From assembly GCF_913773735.1 (NCBI RefSeq), contig NZ_CAJYEB010000037.1, forward strand, positions 124,001 to 188,000: a stretch of DNA of 64,000 nt, given 5' to 3'. A model generated the notes under the pieces. That model was not told the DNA's origin. It saw only the letters and a program-made list of their open reading frames with translations, and did not search any database. The stretch is from an uncultured Massilia sp. GTDB taxonomy: Bacteria > Pseudomonadota > Gammaproteobacteria > Burkholderiales > Burkholderiaceae_D. The position numbers and the translations under genes were made by a program. How positions within the stretch are numbered: the first letter of the stretch is position 1; the number at the start of each line of letters is the position of its first letter. Of the stretch, positions 46,201 to 53,801 are shown in pieces.

Positions 46201-46323
46201 GTCGGTGCCAGCCTTGACGGCGGCCACCAGCTGCGCGAAGTCGGGAAGGGAACTGTCGATGAAGACGATCTCGTTCTTGGCGACAGCGCTATCGAGGGAT
46301 GCGGCGGAATTGGAAACGGACAC
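37297..46323 (-). CDS. Giant repeat protein: DUF4347, SwmB-like repeats, RTX-type motifs, DUF4214 (secreted/surface adhesin-like)
   Basis: About 3,008 residues from a GTG at 46323, chosen because TTGGAG lies upstream; an ATG at 46362 is the alternative. Order: DUF4347 (about 17-155, with HVLSHGSAGAL and LLYGCDVAQG); two ~110-residue Ig-like repeats (about 360-590); a non-repetitive section (about 810-1195) with recurring kWNG..W motifs suggesting a beta-propeller; at least eight SwmB-like repeats of 106-108 residues (about 1500-2445); RTX-like glycine/aspartate nonapeptides (about 2660-2725); and DUF4214 (about 2775-2998). No N-terminal signal peptide plus C-terminal RTX repeats suggest type I secretion, but no secretion genes adjoin. 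The role in adhesion or biofilm is inferred. Confidence 0.85.
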   Translation of the reverse strand: MSVSNSAASLDSAVAKNEIVFIDSSLPDFAQLVAAVKAGTDVVLLDASQDGLQQIAQVLAGRSGVDAIHVLSHGSAGALDLGNAHVTLDNLSAYGDALGTIRAALAADADVLLYGCDVAQGAQGQSFIAALAAATGADVAASTDLTGSALLGGDWTLEAAVGHVQTAALGSDGALAAYAGTLGMPATGTTIDFNTPDYTDMGATVTDGEFGSDDVAGLVIQMYRGDMNGQPTGYHLSYIDSGSNGGVYGNYKTYTSNPNNTDPDLDPDGGDGSFVIKERDGKEFGFTQILLGDYGAEAATEARISGYRDGQLVGYVDVPFGLVTSADLPSNVFGNVDEVRVSAVDTTRANGHLWLFYDRITIATSGTPPSDTTKPTVASIEYVTSATGVTNADELVYKVTFSETVQNVDATDFTVTGPTGSSLAVTPVDGSTYTVKVSGGNLAGYNGAVTLGFAGNQDIADSASNTLDLTNPPAINQITYTLDNNAPTVASIVRNAAAATNADSLTWTVTFSESVDNLDASDFSVSGTTATVTNVTGSGTTYQVTVSGGDLDYLDGNVTLGFAGGQDIADGAGNALVATTPTGTNQPGYALDNTAPTFVSAAVNGDQLVLTYSEALDTQSVPSFLDFMVNVGNSSVGVSSVVVDGTKVTLTLGAAVLPGQSVAVAYNDPNSGGVGAPIQDAVGNDAQVLLPTAVTNNTPASNHAPTIADYISTSVRTGTASALPDYKVADVDGDNLTVTLTATNGTIDGLVDADGNPANGIQLQGSAAVINAALADATFTATNNGTASVSISVTDGKVGSPVTATSYLAATSPEPSISGGAVAGTQQQTSDRTSVVTGADGNLYMAMSGSDTTLSVFKWNGVAWSVAATLDVAADMVDSYTKMGAAVPIAVDQYGKIHALVSLSHGMGSNVNIEMLTYDGGQWTSALLETLEATSPNASIYNLTGASVVVTSDNVVNVSYHRAAGAGYNVVFQEQNFFATNATGSFVAVGTDGVAGSKTLQQVAGLDKHSFLIQAAADGNSLIVKDLLPGQAAVSSSLPTGDDLVGAAVDAGGALMVVTVDGGNAMHLWQFNGSTWTSTPVPAPQDGSHWYAPYDTVDTSFATGRPGLVRGLDGKIYLAVQEVDAANGFYGNKILTLENGGWIDGKADIDEFNDMLSPTFAVDASGNLMLVDGDASMDLPYVFGHDTDFQGLPPSDTTAPSFLFAAIDGGALTLSYDEALDAAHLPPANAFAVKVDNAAVVVTDVAIGADGKSVVLTLATPALAGQAVTVAYTDPSGSNDANAIQDVAGNDAATLPVNGVGDLTPPFQGVGALFTFDTAAGAGAGTLAGVDMTTHHATYDHNASQVRLNIVTADSKAEDFAYFMNGDTSSLASRNGLYVGYWEPETSVQYSLSDFGADSGNYTFDLKSLRLYHDQPGSQTFRIMASNGQFQDIVLDAAAPNSYLTAAYALDPAKFSGIASFTITSLTDTDSGTAGNQSVYIIDNIVMDNIVAIDTTAPTLQSAIVVGTSLVLTYDEALDAVNAPDVSAFTVKVGGQAVSVTNVMINPQNGTVTLTLANAVQPNQVVTVSYADNPNGTGPLQDAAGNDAAPLNNQTVSNNSGDTLAPTLTSATVTGTSLVLTYSEALDVHAPTAGAFTVDVGGTPVAVTNVALDANTGKVTLTLASAVQPGQAVTVSYAPVNGQDPIQDTAGNDAAPLANHAVTNNTLDTVAPTLQSAIVVGTSLVLTYDEALDAASAPDVSAFTVKVGGQAVSVTNMVINAQNGTVTLTLADAVQPNQIVTVSYADNPNGVGPLQDAAGNDAVPLTDEAVTNNSLDTLAPTLASAAVNGTSLVLTYNEALDINQQLSAGAFTVKVGNATVAVTGAVVNNDKTVTLTLATAVQPDDVVKVSYQVPSTGGVVQDAAGNDAAAVTDATVTNNSGDTLAPTLASAAVNGTSLVLTYNEALDISQQLSAGAFTVKVGNATVAVTGAVVNSDKTVTLTLATAVQPNDVVKVSYQVPSTGGVVQDAAGNDAAAVTDAAVTNNSGDTLAPTLQAATAVGTSLVLTYNEALDTQNAPLKGDFVVKVDGQPVTVDSLSIDPVTHSVKLVLASAVQPNQAVTVSYADSTSGVNTIQDGAGNDAAPLANQVVTNNSLDTLAPTLASAAVNGTSLVLTYNEALDISQQLAGGAFTVKVGNATVAVTGAVVNNDKTVTLTLATAVQPNDVVKVSYQVPSTGGVVQDAAGNDAAPVTDATVTNNSGDTLAPTLASAAVNGTSLVLTYNEALDISQQLTAGAFTVKVGNATVAVTGAVVNNDKTVTLTLATAVQPNDVVKVSYQVPSSGGVVQDAAGNDAAAVTDATVTNNSGDTLAPTFVSAAVNGRTLVMTYDEALDAAHAPAASAFAVHVGNATVAVSAVVVDAVNKTVTLTLASSVQNGQSVTVSYTDPTNGNDANAIQDAAGNDAASVANRPVANNTPVVVTPPVTPPPTETTVDGVKVVSEQVTNPDGSTSTKLTIPTVTASRDEQVGNNTLADIPLAQNASGGNILLAQLPVGFGMTTSGSGIKLASDSLTDLIREIKAHTAAGSADQNQLTGGGTGFLGDLASSTNLLVQTIVPTANINTAPSQPLAITGIPSAPGNPFTAIVLDASGLPAGTQIKLDNVEFAALIGAVNVSGGAGSQKVWGDGASQTIFLGEGDDTLHGGGGDDIVGSAGGNDHVYGDDGDDIVFGGEGDDYVDGGSGHDIARYSGAGRDGYSLRVKDGHLVIKDLHGTDGTDTVVDVEVLRFTGAAADTTARGTVARLIEAASGAKATDAAIDLWIDALGKGAHQDDVARGLLSANGLDKLGNAEFIDALYHNVLGRDADAGGKAAWVAALDSGKVDKAGAALMIADSAEKIAMGQSVDLDFNHSDVATLVRMYETLFARHADEGGLNFWIGLHESGASLTQVADWFVGSNEATAQYGGLTDAQFVDALYHSAFDRAGSAAEQKFWLDGLASGQLDRGDVLLGFADSQEMLTLVGAINTSIPTV
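38960..41830 (-). repeat. Tandem coding repeats of alternating 318 and 324 bases in the giant gene
   Basis: The codon block for GTSLVLTY-type motifs recurs at 39557, 39875, 40199, 40517, 40835, 41159, 41477 and 41801. Spacings are 318, 324, 318, 318, 324, 318 and 324 bases. A further, more diverged copy lies at about 39236. Copies at 39557, 39875, 40517 and 40835 are nearly identical at nucleotide level; others belong to a second subtype. Each encodes a SwmB-like Ig-type domain beginning DTLAPTL and ending QDAAGNDAA. Confidence 0.9.
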
Positions 46324-46410
46324 GTTGTGGACTCCAAGTGCGATAAATGAAATACAAGGCATCCATATTTATTTTGTTATCACAATGCCTTGCCAGCCAG
46401 AAACTTATAG

Positions 46411-46439
46411 ACTATAAACCCGGGTCTTTTCTTCAGCAA
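46411..46439 (-). promoter_or_regulatory. Sigma-70-type promoter of the giant DUF4347 gene (TTGCTG-N17-TATAGT)
   Basis: On the minus strand, TTGCTG (46439-46434) and TATAGT (46416-46411) have an ideal 17-base spacer. The predicted start near 46404 gives an AT-rich leader of about 80 bases before the GTG at 46323. Confidence 0.6.
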
Positions 46440-46545
46440 CACCAAGAGTTAAAAATCTTCGGAATCTGTCTTTTTTTCGGATTTTCCGCTTTCTTCCGCC
46501 ACTACCTCACGACGTCGGCGTAGTTGAACGCCAACTTGCTGCCTT

Positions 46546-47088
46546 TCAAGTCATGCCGGCCGCTGCCAGATGCGCTTCGACCCGGCGTATCCGTTCCGGC
46601 TGCTCTCCTGTCAGCAGCACAAAAGGAATGCCGCGCTGCACCAGTACCGCCAGCAACTGCTCGTGCACACGCTGCCGTACTGCCTCGGACTCGCGCATCA
46701 ATCCATCCGGCACCCAGGGCACGTCGGTCCCCGCCACGAAGGTCAGCGCATAGTCGTGCGCCGCCTCCAGCGCCAGCAGCGCGTCCGGCACGCGGCCCCA
46801 GTAGATGCGGCTGTACACGGCCGTCATCAGCGGCGTGGTGTCGCAGATCAGGACGCGGCGGGCGCGCGGCAGCAGCAGCCGCTCGCGTTCGCGCTGGGTG
46901 CGCGCGATGCCGAGCTGGTCGTCCTCGCGCGGCACGCGGCCGTGCGTGTCGACGAACTCGCGCAGGTATTCCGGCACCCACACGGTGCCCAGGCGCGCGG
47001 CCAGCGCCTGCGCCAGCGTCGACTTGCCGGTCGATTCCGCGCCCAGGATGGCGATGCGCGCGGCCGCCGTTCCCGCACCGGCCGCCAT
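46546..47088 (-). CDS. NadR-type AAA ATPase / ribosylnicotinamide kinase-like protein
   Basis: 180 residues from the ATG at 47088, which shares one base with the pnuC stop (TGATG). Walker A is ILGAESTGKSTLAQAL near residues 13-28; the EYLREFVDTHG segment and the LICDTTPLMTAVY Walker B-like strand match the kinase domain of NadR. It lacks the NMN adenylyltransferase domain and HTH of enterobacterial NadR. Following pnuC, it probably phosphorylates imported nicotinamide riboside to NMN, trapping it in the cell. Confidence 0.88.
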   Translation of the reverse strand: MAAGAGTAAARIAILGAESTGKSTLAQALAARLGTVWVPEYLREFVDTHGRVPREDDQLGIARTQRERERLLLPRARRVLICDTTPLMTAVYSRIYWGRVPDALLALEAAHDYALTFVAGTDVPWVPDGLMRESEAVRQRVHEQLLAVLVQRGIPFVLLTGEQPERIRRVEAHLAAAGMT

Positions 47089-47684
47089 CAGCGCGCTCCC
47101 GCGCGCGCCGCCGCGCTCCAGGCGCGCAGGCCGAGCACGGCCAGGACCACGAACAGACCGTACAGCACGGCCGTCAGGTACAGCGACTTGTGCAGGTACA
47201 GGCCGACGTAGACGATGTCGACCAGGATCCAGACGTGCCAGTTCTCGACCTTCTTGCGCGCCGTGAGCAGCGTGCCGAGCAGGCTGCCCGCGGTCAGGAA
47301 GCCGTCCAGGTGCGGCACGTCGGTATCGGTGAAGTGCTTCAGGAAGGACGACAGCAGCACGAAGCCGGCCGCCCACCCCGCCAGCGACCAAGCCAGCGCG
47401 CCGCGCTCCAGGCGCGTGACCGCCAGCGGCGCGCCGTCGCCGCCGCGCCGCCACTGGAACCAGCCCCAGCCCGCCGTCGCGATGAACACGCCCTGCAGGC
47501 CGGCATCGCCGTACAGGCGCGCCTCGACGAACACGAACGCATACATGGCGGACGAGACGATCGCGAACAGCCAGGCCCAGTGGTTGCGGCGGATGTTCAG
47601 CACGACCGTCGCGATCGACAGCGCGAAGGAGAACAGTTCCAGCAGGGTCGTGGAAAAGCCGGCGAGGTCGATGGGGTCGTTCAT
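47088..47684 (-). CDS. pnuC: Nicotinamide riboside transporter PnuC
   Basis: 198 residues with seven hydrophobic segments. Typical PnuC features are NIRRNHWAWLFAIVSSAMYAFVF, GWGWFQWRRG and KKVENWHVWILVDIVYVGLY, where the aromatic residues form the riboside site. PnuC works by facilitated diffusion driven by the kinase that traps the substrate, encoded directly downstream. No riboswitch for NAD is seen upstream. Confidence 0.94.
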   Translation of the reverse strand: MNDPIDLAGFSTTLLELFSFALSIATVVLNIRRNHWAWLFAIVSSAMYAFVFVEARLYGDAGLQGVFIATAGWGWFQWRRGGDGAPLAVTRLERGALAWSLAGWAAGFVLLSSFLKHFTDTDVPHLDGFLTAGSLLGTLLTARKKVENWHVWILVDIVYVGLYLHKSLYLTAVLYGLFVVLAVLGLRAWSAAARAGAR

Positions 47685-47713
47685 TGCGGGTCCGGGGTCG
47701 AGGTCAGCCGGCG

Positions 47714-47742
47714 ATTATCCGAGCAGTACCGGGTTTATGCAA
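47714..47742 (-). promoter_or_regulatory. Sigma-70-type promoter of pnuC (TTGCAT-N17-GATAAT)
   Basis: On the minus strand, TTGCAT (47742-47737) and GATAAT (47719-47714) are separated by exactly 17 bases. The predicted start near 47707 is about 22 bases before the pnuC ATG at 47684. The promoter lies only ten bases from the enhancer-like palindrome of the divergent efflux operon. Confidence 0.65.
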
Positions 47743-47751
47743 GCCGCCCCC

Positions 47752-47789
47752 CTGTCCGGTTCCGGACAGTGCTGCCCGCCAGCGGGCAC
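47752..47789. promoter_or_regulatory. Two tandem palindromic sites, likely enhancers (UAS) of the NtrC-type regulator
   Basis: Site 1 is CTGTCCGG-TT-CCGGACAG (47752-47769), a perfect dyad. Site 2 (47772-47789) has TGCCCGC-CA-GCGGGCA at 47773-47788. They share 11 of 18 positions, with symmetric compensating changes (CTGYCCG...CGGRCA), and their centres are 20 bases apart, two helical turns. They sit about 98 and 78 bases upstream of the predicted sigma-54 start, ideal for an activator hexamer. CCCGCATGCGGG (47799-47810) may be a weaker third site. Confidence 0.75.
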
Positions 47790-47832
47790 CGCGCCGGCCC
47801 CGCATGCGGGCATCCCACTGGGAGGATGGGGC

Positions 47833-47848
47833 TGGCACGGCGCTTGCA
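47833..47848 (+). promoter_or_regulatory. Sigma-54 (-24/-12) promoter of the efflux operon
   Basis: TGGCAC (47833-47838) and TTGCA (47844-47848) match the sigma-54 consensus exactly, with the invariant GG and GC ten bases apart. The predicted start near 47859 is about 22 bases before the ATG at 47881. Such promoters need an NtrC-type ATPase, and one is encoded in the same operon at 52271. Confidence 0.88.
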
Positions 47849-47880
47849 ATACCCCCGTCATCGTCATTTCGTCGCGCATC

Positions 47881-49128
47881 ATGGACCAAGCCATTTCCCT
47901 CGACATCCTGCGCCGCCGCCGCCACCTCCGCCTGGCCGCCGGCGCCCTGCTGCTCGCCTGCCTGGGCGCCGCGCTGTGGGGCATCAACCGCCTGGTGCGG
48001 CCCAGCGTGGCCGCCGCCGACCTCGTCATCGCCGAAGTGCGGCGCGGCAGCGTCGACAACACGATCGAGGCAGCCGGCGTCGTCATTCCCGTGCACGAGG
48101 AAGTCGTCACCAGTCCCGGCGCCAGCCGCGTGGCGCGCGTGCACGCCAAGCCGGGACAGCGGGTCGCGCAGGGCGACGTGCTGCTGGAACTGGACGACCG
48201 CGACATCCGCCTGGCGCTCGACGCGCTCCAGGAGCAACTGGCGCAGCAGGAAAACCGCATCGTCGGCCTGGCGCTGGAGCGCGACCAGAAGCTCAAGCAG
48301 ACCAGGAGCGCCATCGAGCTGCTGGAAATCGACCTGCAGTCGGCGCGCGCGCGCCACGAGCGCAACCAGAAGCTGCGCAGCAGCGGCCTGGTGTCGGGCG
48401 AAGACCTGCTCACGGCCGAACTGAACGTGCGGCGCAACGAGATCCAGCTGCGCCAGCAGCGCGAGCTGGTGGAAGACACGCGGCGCAGCACCGCCAGCAG
48501 CATCGCCGCCGCCAACCTGCAGAAGGACATCCTGCAGAAGCAGATCGCCCAGCAGGAACGGCTGCTGGCGCAGACGAAGGTCGTGGCGCCCTTTTCCGGC
48601 ATGCTGACCACGCTGGTCGAGGAAGAAGGCGCCAGCGTCGCCGCCGGCCAGCTCGTCGCGCGCGTCTCGGAACTGGACAACTGGCGCGTCGAGGCCACGC
48701 TGTCGGACTTCCACGCGCGCCAGCTGGCGCCCGGCCAGCCGGTGCGCGTGACCCAGAACGGCGACGCCGTGGACGGCAGGGTCCGCACCATCCTGCCCGA
48801 GATCCAGAACGGTTCCATCAAGCTGCTGGTCGACCTGGACCAGCCGCGCAATGCGCACCTGCGCAACAAGATGCGGGTCGACGTCAGCGTCGTCACCGCG
48901 CGCCGCGCCGATGTCCTGGTGATCGACGGCGGCCCCGCCTTCAACGGCATGGGACGCCAGCCGGCCTTCGCGGTGCGCGACGGCCACGCCGTGCGGACCA
49001 CGCTGGACCTGGGCGCCAGCGACGGCAAGGTGGTCGAGGTGGTGGCCGGGGGGCGCGCGGGCGAACGCTTCGTCGTCGCCGGCACCGAGGCCTTCAAGGA
49101 CCTGGACGACATCCGCATCTCCCCCTGA
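47881..49128 (+). CDS. Periplasmic membrane fusion protein (HlyD/MacA type) of an ABC efflux system
   Basis: 415 residues. One N-terminal membrane helix (about 17-35, RLAAGALLLACLGAALWG), then a split biotinyl-lipoyl domain (IPVHEEVVTSPGASRVARVHAKPGQ and FSGMLTTLVEEEGASVAAGQ) around a long alpha-helical hairpin (about 115-245), then beta-barrel and membrane-proximal domains. It links an inner-membrane ABC transporter to an outer-membrane channel; none is encoded in the operon, so a TolC-like protein elsewhere is needed. It is the first gene after the sigma-54 promoter. Confidence 0.9.
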   Translation: MDQAISLDILRRRRHLRLAAGALLLACLGAALWGINRLVRPSVAAADLVIAEVRRGSVDNTIEAAGVVIPVHEEVVTSPGASRVARVHAKPGQRVAQGDVLLELDDRDIRLALDALQEQLAQQENRIVGLALERDQKLKQTRSAIELLEIDLQSARARHERNQKLRSSGLVSGEDLLTAELNVRRNEIQLRQQRELVEDTRRSTASSIAAANLQKDILQKQIAQQERLLAQTKVVAPFSGMLTTLVEEEGASVAAGQLVARVSELDNWRVEATLSDFHARQLAPGQPVRVTQNGDAVDGRVRTILPEIQNGSIKLLVDLDQPRNAHLRNKMRVDVSVVTARRADVLVIDGGPAFNGMGRQPAFAVRDGHAVRTTLDLGASDGKVVEVVAGGRAGERFVVAGTEAFKDLDDIRISP

Positions 49129-49147
49129 TTCCAACGAGAGGACAACC

Positions 49148-49810
49148 ATGATCAGACTGGACAAAGTCAGCAAGACCTACCGCACCGACAAGGTCGAGAC
49201 GCTGGCGCTGAAGGACATCGACCTGCACGTGCGGCAGGGCGAATTCGTCGCCATGATGGGCCCGAGCGGCTGCGGCAAGAGCACCCTGCTCAACCTGATC
49301 GGCCTGCTGGACCGGCCGGGCCAGGGCACCATCGAGATCGGCGGCACGCCGCTCAAGCGCTACGCCGACCGCCAGCTGGCCAGGCTGCGCAACCGCACCT
49401 TCGGCTTCATCTTCCAGCGCTTCCACCTGATCCCGGACCTGCGCGTGATCGACAACGTCGAACTGCCCCTGCTCTACCGCAGCGTGAAAGGCGCCGAGCG
49501 CCGCGGCCTGGCGCAGGCGGCGCTGGAAAAGGTGGGCCTGGGCGCGCGCCTGGACCACTACCCGAACCAGCTGTCGGGCGGCCAGCAGCAGCGCGTGGCG
49601 ATCGCGCGCGCCATCGTCGGGCAGCCGCAGGTGCTGCTGGCCGACGAGCCCACCGGCAACCTGGACAGCCGCATGGGCGCCGAGGTCATGGACATCCTGC
49701 TCAAGCTGAACGAGGAAGGCACCACCGTCGTGATGGTGACCCACGACGAGCAGGAAGCGCGCCGCGCCGACCGCATCGTGCGCGTGTTCGACGGCCAGCT
49801 GGTCGCGTGA
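49148..49810 (+). CDS. ABC transporter ATP-binding protein (MacB/LolD type)
   Basis: 220 residues, one nucleotide-binding domain: Walker A GPSGCGKST (38-46), Q-loop in GFIFQRFHLIPDLRV, signature LSGGQQQRVAIARA, Walker B VLLADEPTGNLDSR and H-loop VMVTHDEQEA. This is the LolD/MacB/FtsE subgroup that pairs with FtsX-like permeases. It lies 19 bases after the fusion protein and 10 bases before the first permease. Confidence 0.93.
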   Translation: MIRLDKVSKTYRTDKVETLALKDIDLHVRQGEFVAMMGPSGCGKSTLLNLIGLLDRPGQGTIEIGGTPLKRYADRQLARLRNRTFGFIFQRFHLIPDLRVIDNVELPLLYRSVKGAERRGLAQAALEKVGLGARLDHYPNQLSGGQQQRVAIARAIVGQPQVLLADEPTGNLDSRMGAEVMDILLKLNEEGTTVVMVTHDEQEARRADRIVRVFDGQLVA

Positions 49811-49820
49811 GGAGGATGCC

Positions 49821-51062
49821 ATGCTGAGGAATTACCTGCTGACGGCCTGGAAGGTGTTCATGCGCCGCAAGCTGTTCACGGCCATCAACCTGGCGTGCAT
49901 CGTGCTGACGCTGGTGGTGCTGATGGTCGTCAGCGCCCTGCTGGAAACCGCGTTCTGGCCGAAGGGCGTGGAAGGCCGGAGCGAGCGCATGCTGCAGGTC
50001 TACTCGATGTACAGCGAAAGCGCCGACGGCAGCGCGACGCGCACCACGCATCCCGGCTGGAAGACCATCGACCGGTATTTCAAGACGATCCCCGGCATCG
50101 AACGGGTGTCCGCCTTCACCATCGCGTCCAAGGTATCGGTCTACCAGGACGGGAGGGTGAGCGAGGTGGACATGCGCCGCGTCGACGCCGACTACTGGCA
50201 TATCCTCGACTTCAAGCTCCTCGCCGGCCGCCTGCCCGGCGTGGACGACGAACGCGCCGGCCGCATGGTGGCGGTGCTCAACGCGACCACGGCGCGCCGC
50301 CTGTTCGGCGACGGCGCGGCGCCGGGCCGGCGCATCGTCGTGGGCGGCCAGGCGTTCACCGTGATCGGCGTGGTGGCCGACGTGCTGCACATGAACGCCT
50401 ACGCCGACATCTGGGCGCCGGTCGCGACTTTTCCCTCGAGTAACTACCTCAGCGAGGAAACGGGCAACTTCTCCGCCATGCTGCTGGCGAAGGATGCCGC
50501 CGACCTGCCGCGCATCCGGCGCGAGGTCGCGCGCATCGGCCAGAATTTCGTCAGCGACGACCCGGCCACCTGGAAGATCACCCGGTTCTGGGCCGACAGC
50601 AAGATCGACCTGTTCGCGCGCGAACTGCTCGGCAACCATCACCGGCCCGATTCGGGCGCCGGCGAGCTGCTGGCCTCGATTGCCGTCGCCATGCTGCTGT
50701 TCATGCTGCTGCCGGCGCTGAACCTGGTCAACCTGAACATGGGCCGCACGCTCGAGCGCAGCACCGAGATCGGCGTGCGCAAGGCCTTCGGCGCCACCGG
50801 CGTGCAGCTCGCCGGCCAGCTGGTGATCGAGAACATCCTGCTGTGCCTGGCCGGCGGCCTGCTCGGCCTGGCCTGCACGCAGGGCGCGCTGTGGCTGCTC
50901 GAACGATCGCGCCTGATCCCCTACCTCGACGTCGACGTCGACCTGGCGGTGTTCGGCTGGGGCCTGTTGCTGGCCTTCGTGTTCGGCCTGCTGTCCGGCC
51001 TCGTGCCCGCCTGGAAGATGTCGCGCCTCGATCCCGTCCATGCCCTGAAAGGAAATGCCTGA
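49821..51062 (+). CDS. ABC transporter permease with MacB_PCD and FtsX domains (first)
   Basis: 413 residues with the four-helix MacB layout: helix 1 near residues 18-42, a large periplasmic domain (about 45-275, MacB_PCD), then three C-terminal helices with ERSTEIGVRKAFGATGVQLAGQL, the FtsX coupling motif. It probably forms a heterodimer with the following permease. Its stop overlaps the next start (TGATG), indicating coupling. Confidence 0.9.
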   Translation: MLRNYLLTAWKVFMRRKLFTAINLACIVLTLVVLMVVSALLETAFWPKGVEGRSERMLQVYSMYSESADGSATRTTHPGWKTIDRYFKTIPGIERVSAFTIASKVSVYQDGRVSEVDMRRVDADYWHILDFKLLAGRLPGVDDERAGRMVAVLNATTARRLFGDGAAPGRRIVVGGQAFTVIGVVADVLHMNAYADIWAPVATFPSSNYLSEETGNFSAMLLAKDAADLPRIRREVARIGQNFVSDDPATWKITRFWADSKIDLFARELLGNHHRPDSGAGELLASIAVAMLLFMLLPALNLVNLNMGRTLERSTEIGVRKAFGATGVQLAGQLVIENILLCLAGGLLGLACTQGALWLLERSRLIPYLDVDVDLAVFGWGLLLAFVFGLLSGLVPAWKMSRLDPVHALKGNA

Positions 51063-52255
51063 TGCTGCGCCACCTGTTGACCCTGACCTGGAAGCGCAAG
51101 ACCAGGAACCTGATGCTGAGCCTCGAGATCCTGCTCGCCTTCGCCATCGTGTTCGGCATCGCCGCCTTCGCGCTGCGCTACCTGCAGCTGTACCGCGAGC
51201 CGGTCGGCTTCGACGGCGCCGACGCCTGGTCGGTCACGCTGCGCACCGACGGCGGCGACGAGGCCATCCCCGCCGACATCTACGCCACGCTGCGCCGCGC
51301 GCTGCTGGAACTGCCGCAGGTGCGCGAGGTCGGGTTCGCCGCCTATGCCCCGTACACAAACGCGACCTGGACGACCAATTACACGTCCTCGCAGACGCAA
51401 GCCAGCGTGGCGACCAATCTGTTCGAGGCGAGCGACGGCGTGGCGGGCGCGCTCGGCATGCCGCTGCTGCGCGGACGCTGGTTCGGCGCCGAGGACGAGG
51501 GGGCCGCCGTGGCGCCCGTGGTCCTGAACCGACGCCTGGCGGCGGCCCTGTTTCCCGGCCAGGACGCCCTCGGCAAGCAGGTATCGCGGCGCGACGGTGG
51601 CGTCACGCACACGCTGCGGGTGGTCGGCATCGTCGACGAGTTCCGCAACAAGGGGCCGTTCATGACGCCGACGAACTTCATCATGACGCGCTTCGCGCCG
51701 CTCACCGGCAAGTCGCGCGTGCGCACGATCCTGCTGCGCGTCGCGCCCGGCACCCCGCGCGCCTTCGAGGCGGCGCTGAACGCGCGCCTGAAGCTGGTGC
51801 GCAACGACTGGACCTACGAGATCGCGCCGCTGGCGGCGCTGCGCGCCACGCAGATGAAGGAACAGCTCGTGCCGCTCGCGGTCGTCACGGTGATCGCCGG
51901 CTTCGTGCTGCTGATGGTGGCGTTCGGCCTGTTCGGCGTGCTGTGGCAGAACACCACCCAGCGCATCCCCGAGATCGGCCTGCGCCGCGCGATCGGCGCG
52001 CGTGCCGGCGACATCTACCGCCAGATCGTGGCCGAGCAGATGCTGCTCAGCTCCTTCGCGATGGCGCTCGGCCTGCTGCTGCTGGTGCAGCTGCCGCTCA
52101 CCGGCGCGCTGGGCGCGAGCCTGGACTGGAGCGTGTTCCTGGCCGCGGCGGGGCTGTCGATGGCCGTGATCTATCTGCTATCCTTGCTTTGCTCGCTGTA
52201 CCCGGGCTGGCGCGCGAGCCGCCTCAGTCCCACGCAAGCGCTGCACTACGAGTAA
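51062..52255 (+). CDS. ABC transporter permease with MacB_PCD and FtsX domains (second)
   Basis: 397 residues with the same topology: helix 1 in LMLSLEILLAFAIVFGIAAF, a periplasmic domain (about 45-275), and three C-terminal helices with QRIPEIGLRRAIGARAGDIY. Having two different half-permeases plus one ATPase differs from the single MacB chain, where ATPase and permease are fused. This layout is common for peptide or lipopeptide export and mechanotransmission systems. The substrate is unknown. Confidence 0.9.
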   Translation: MLRHLLTLTWKRKTRNLMLSLEILLAFAIVFGIAAFALRYLQLYREPVGFDGADAWSVTLRTDGGDEAIPADIYATLRRALLELPQVREVGFAAYAPYTNATWTTNYTSSQTQASVATNLFEASDGVAGALGMPLLRGRWFGAEDEGAAVAPVVLNRRLAAALFPGQDALGKQVSRRDGGVTHTLRVVGIVDEFRNKGPFMTPTNFIMTRFAPLTGKSRVRTILLRVAPGTPRAFEAALNARLKLVRNDWTYEIAPLAALRATQMKEQLVPLAVVTVIAGFVLLMVAFGLFGVLWQNTTQRIPEIGLRRAIGARAGDIYRQIVAEQMLLSSFAMALGLLLLVQLPLTGALGASLDWSVFLAAAGLSMAVIYLLSLLCSLYPGWRASRLSPTQALHYE

Positions 52256-52270
52256 CGGGAACGGAAGCGG

Positions 52271-53788
<1,518 letters not shown>

Positions 53789-53801
53789 GCCGGCCGCCCG
53801 C

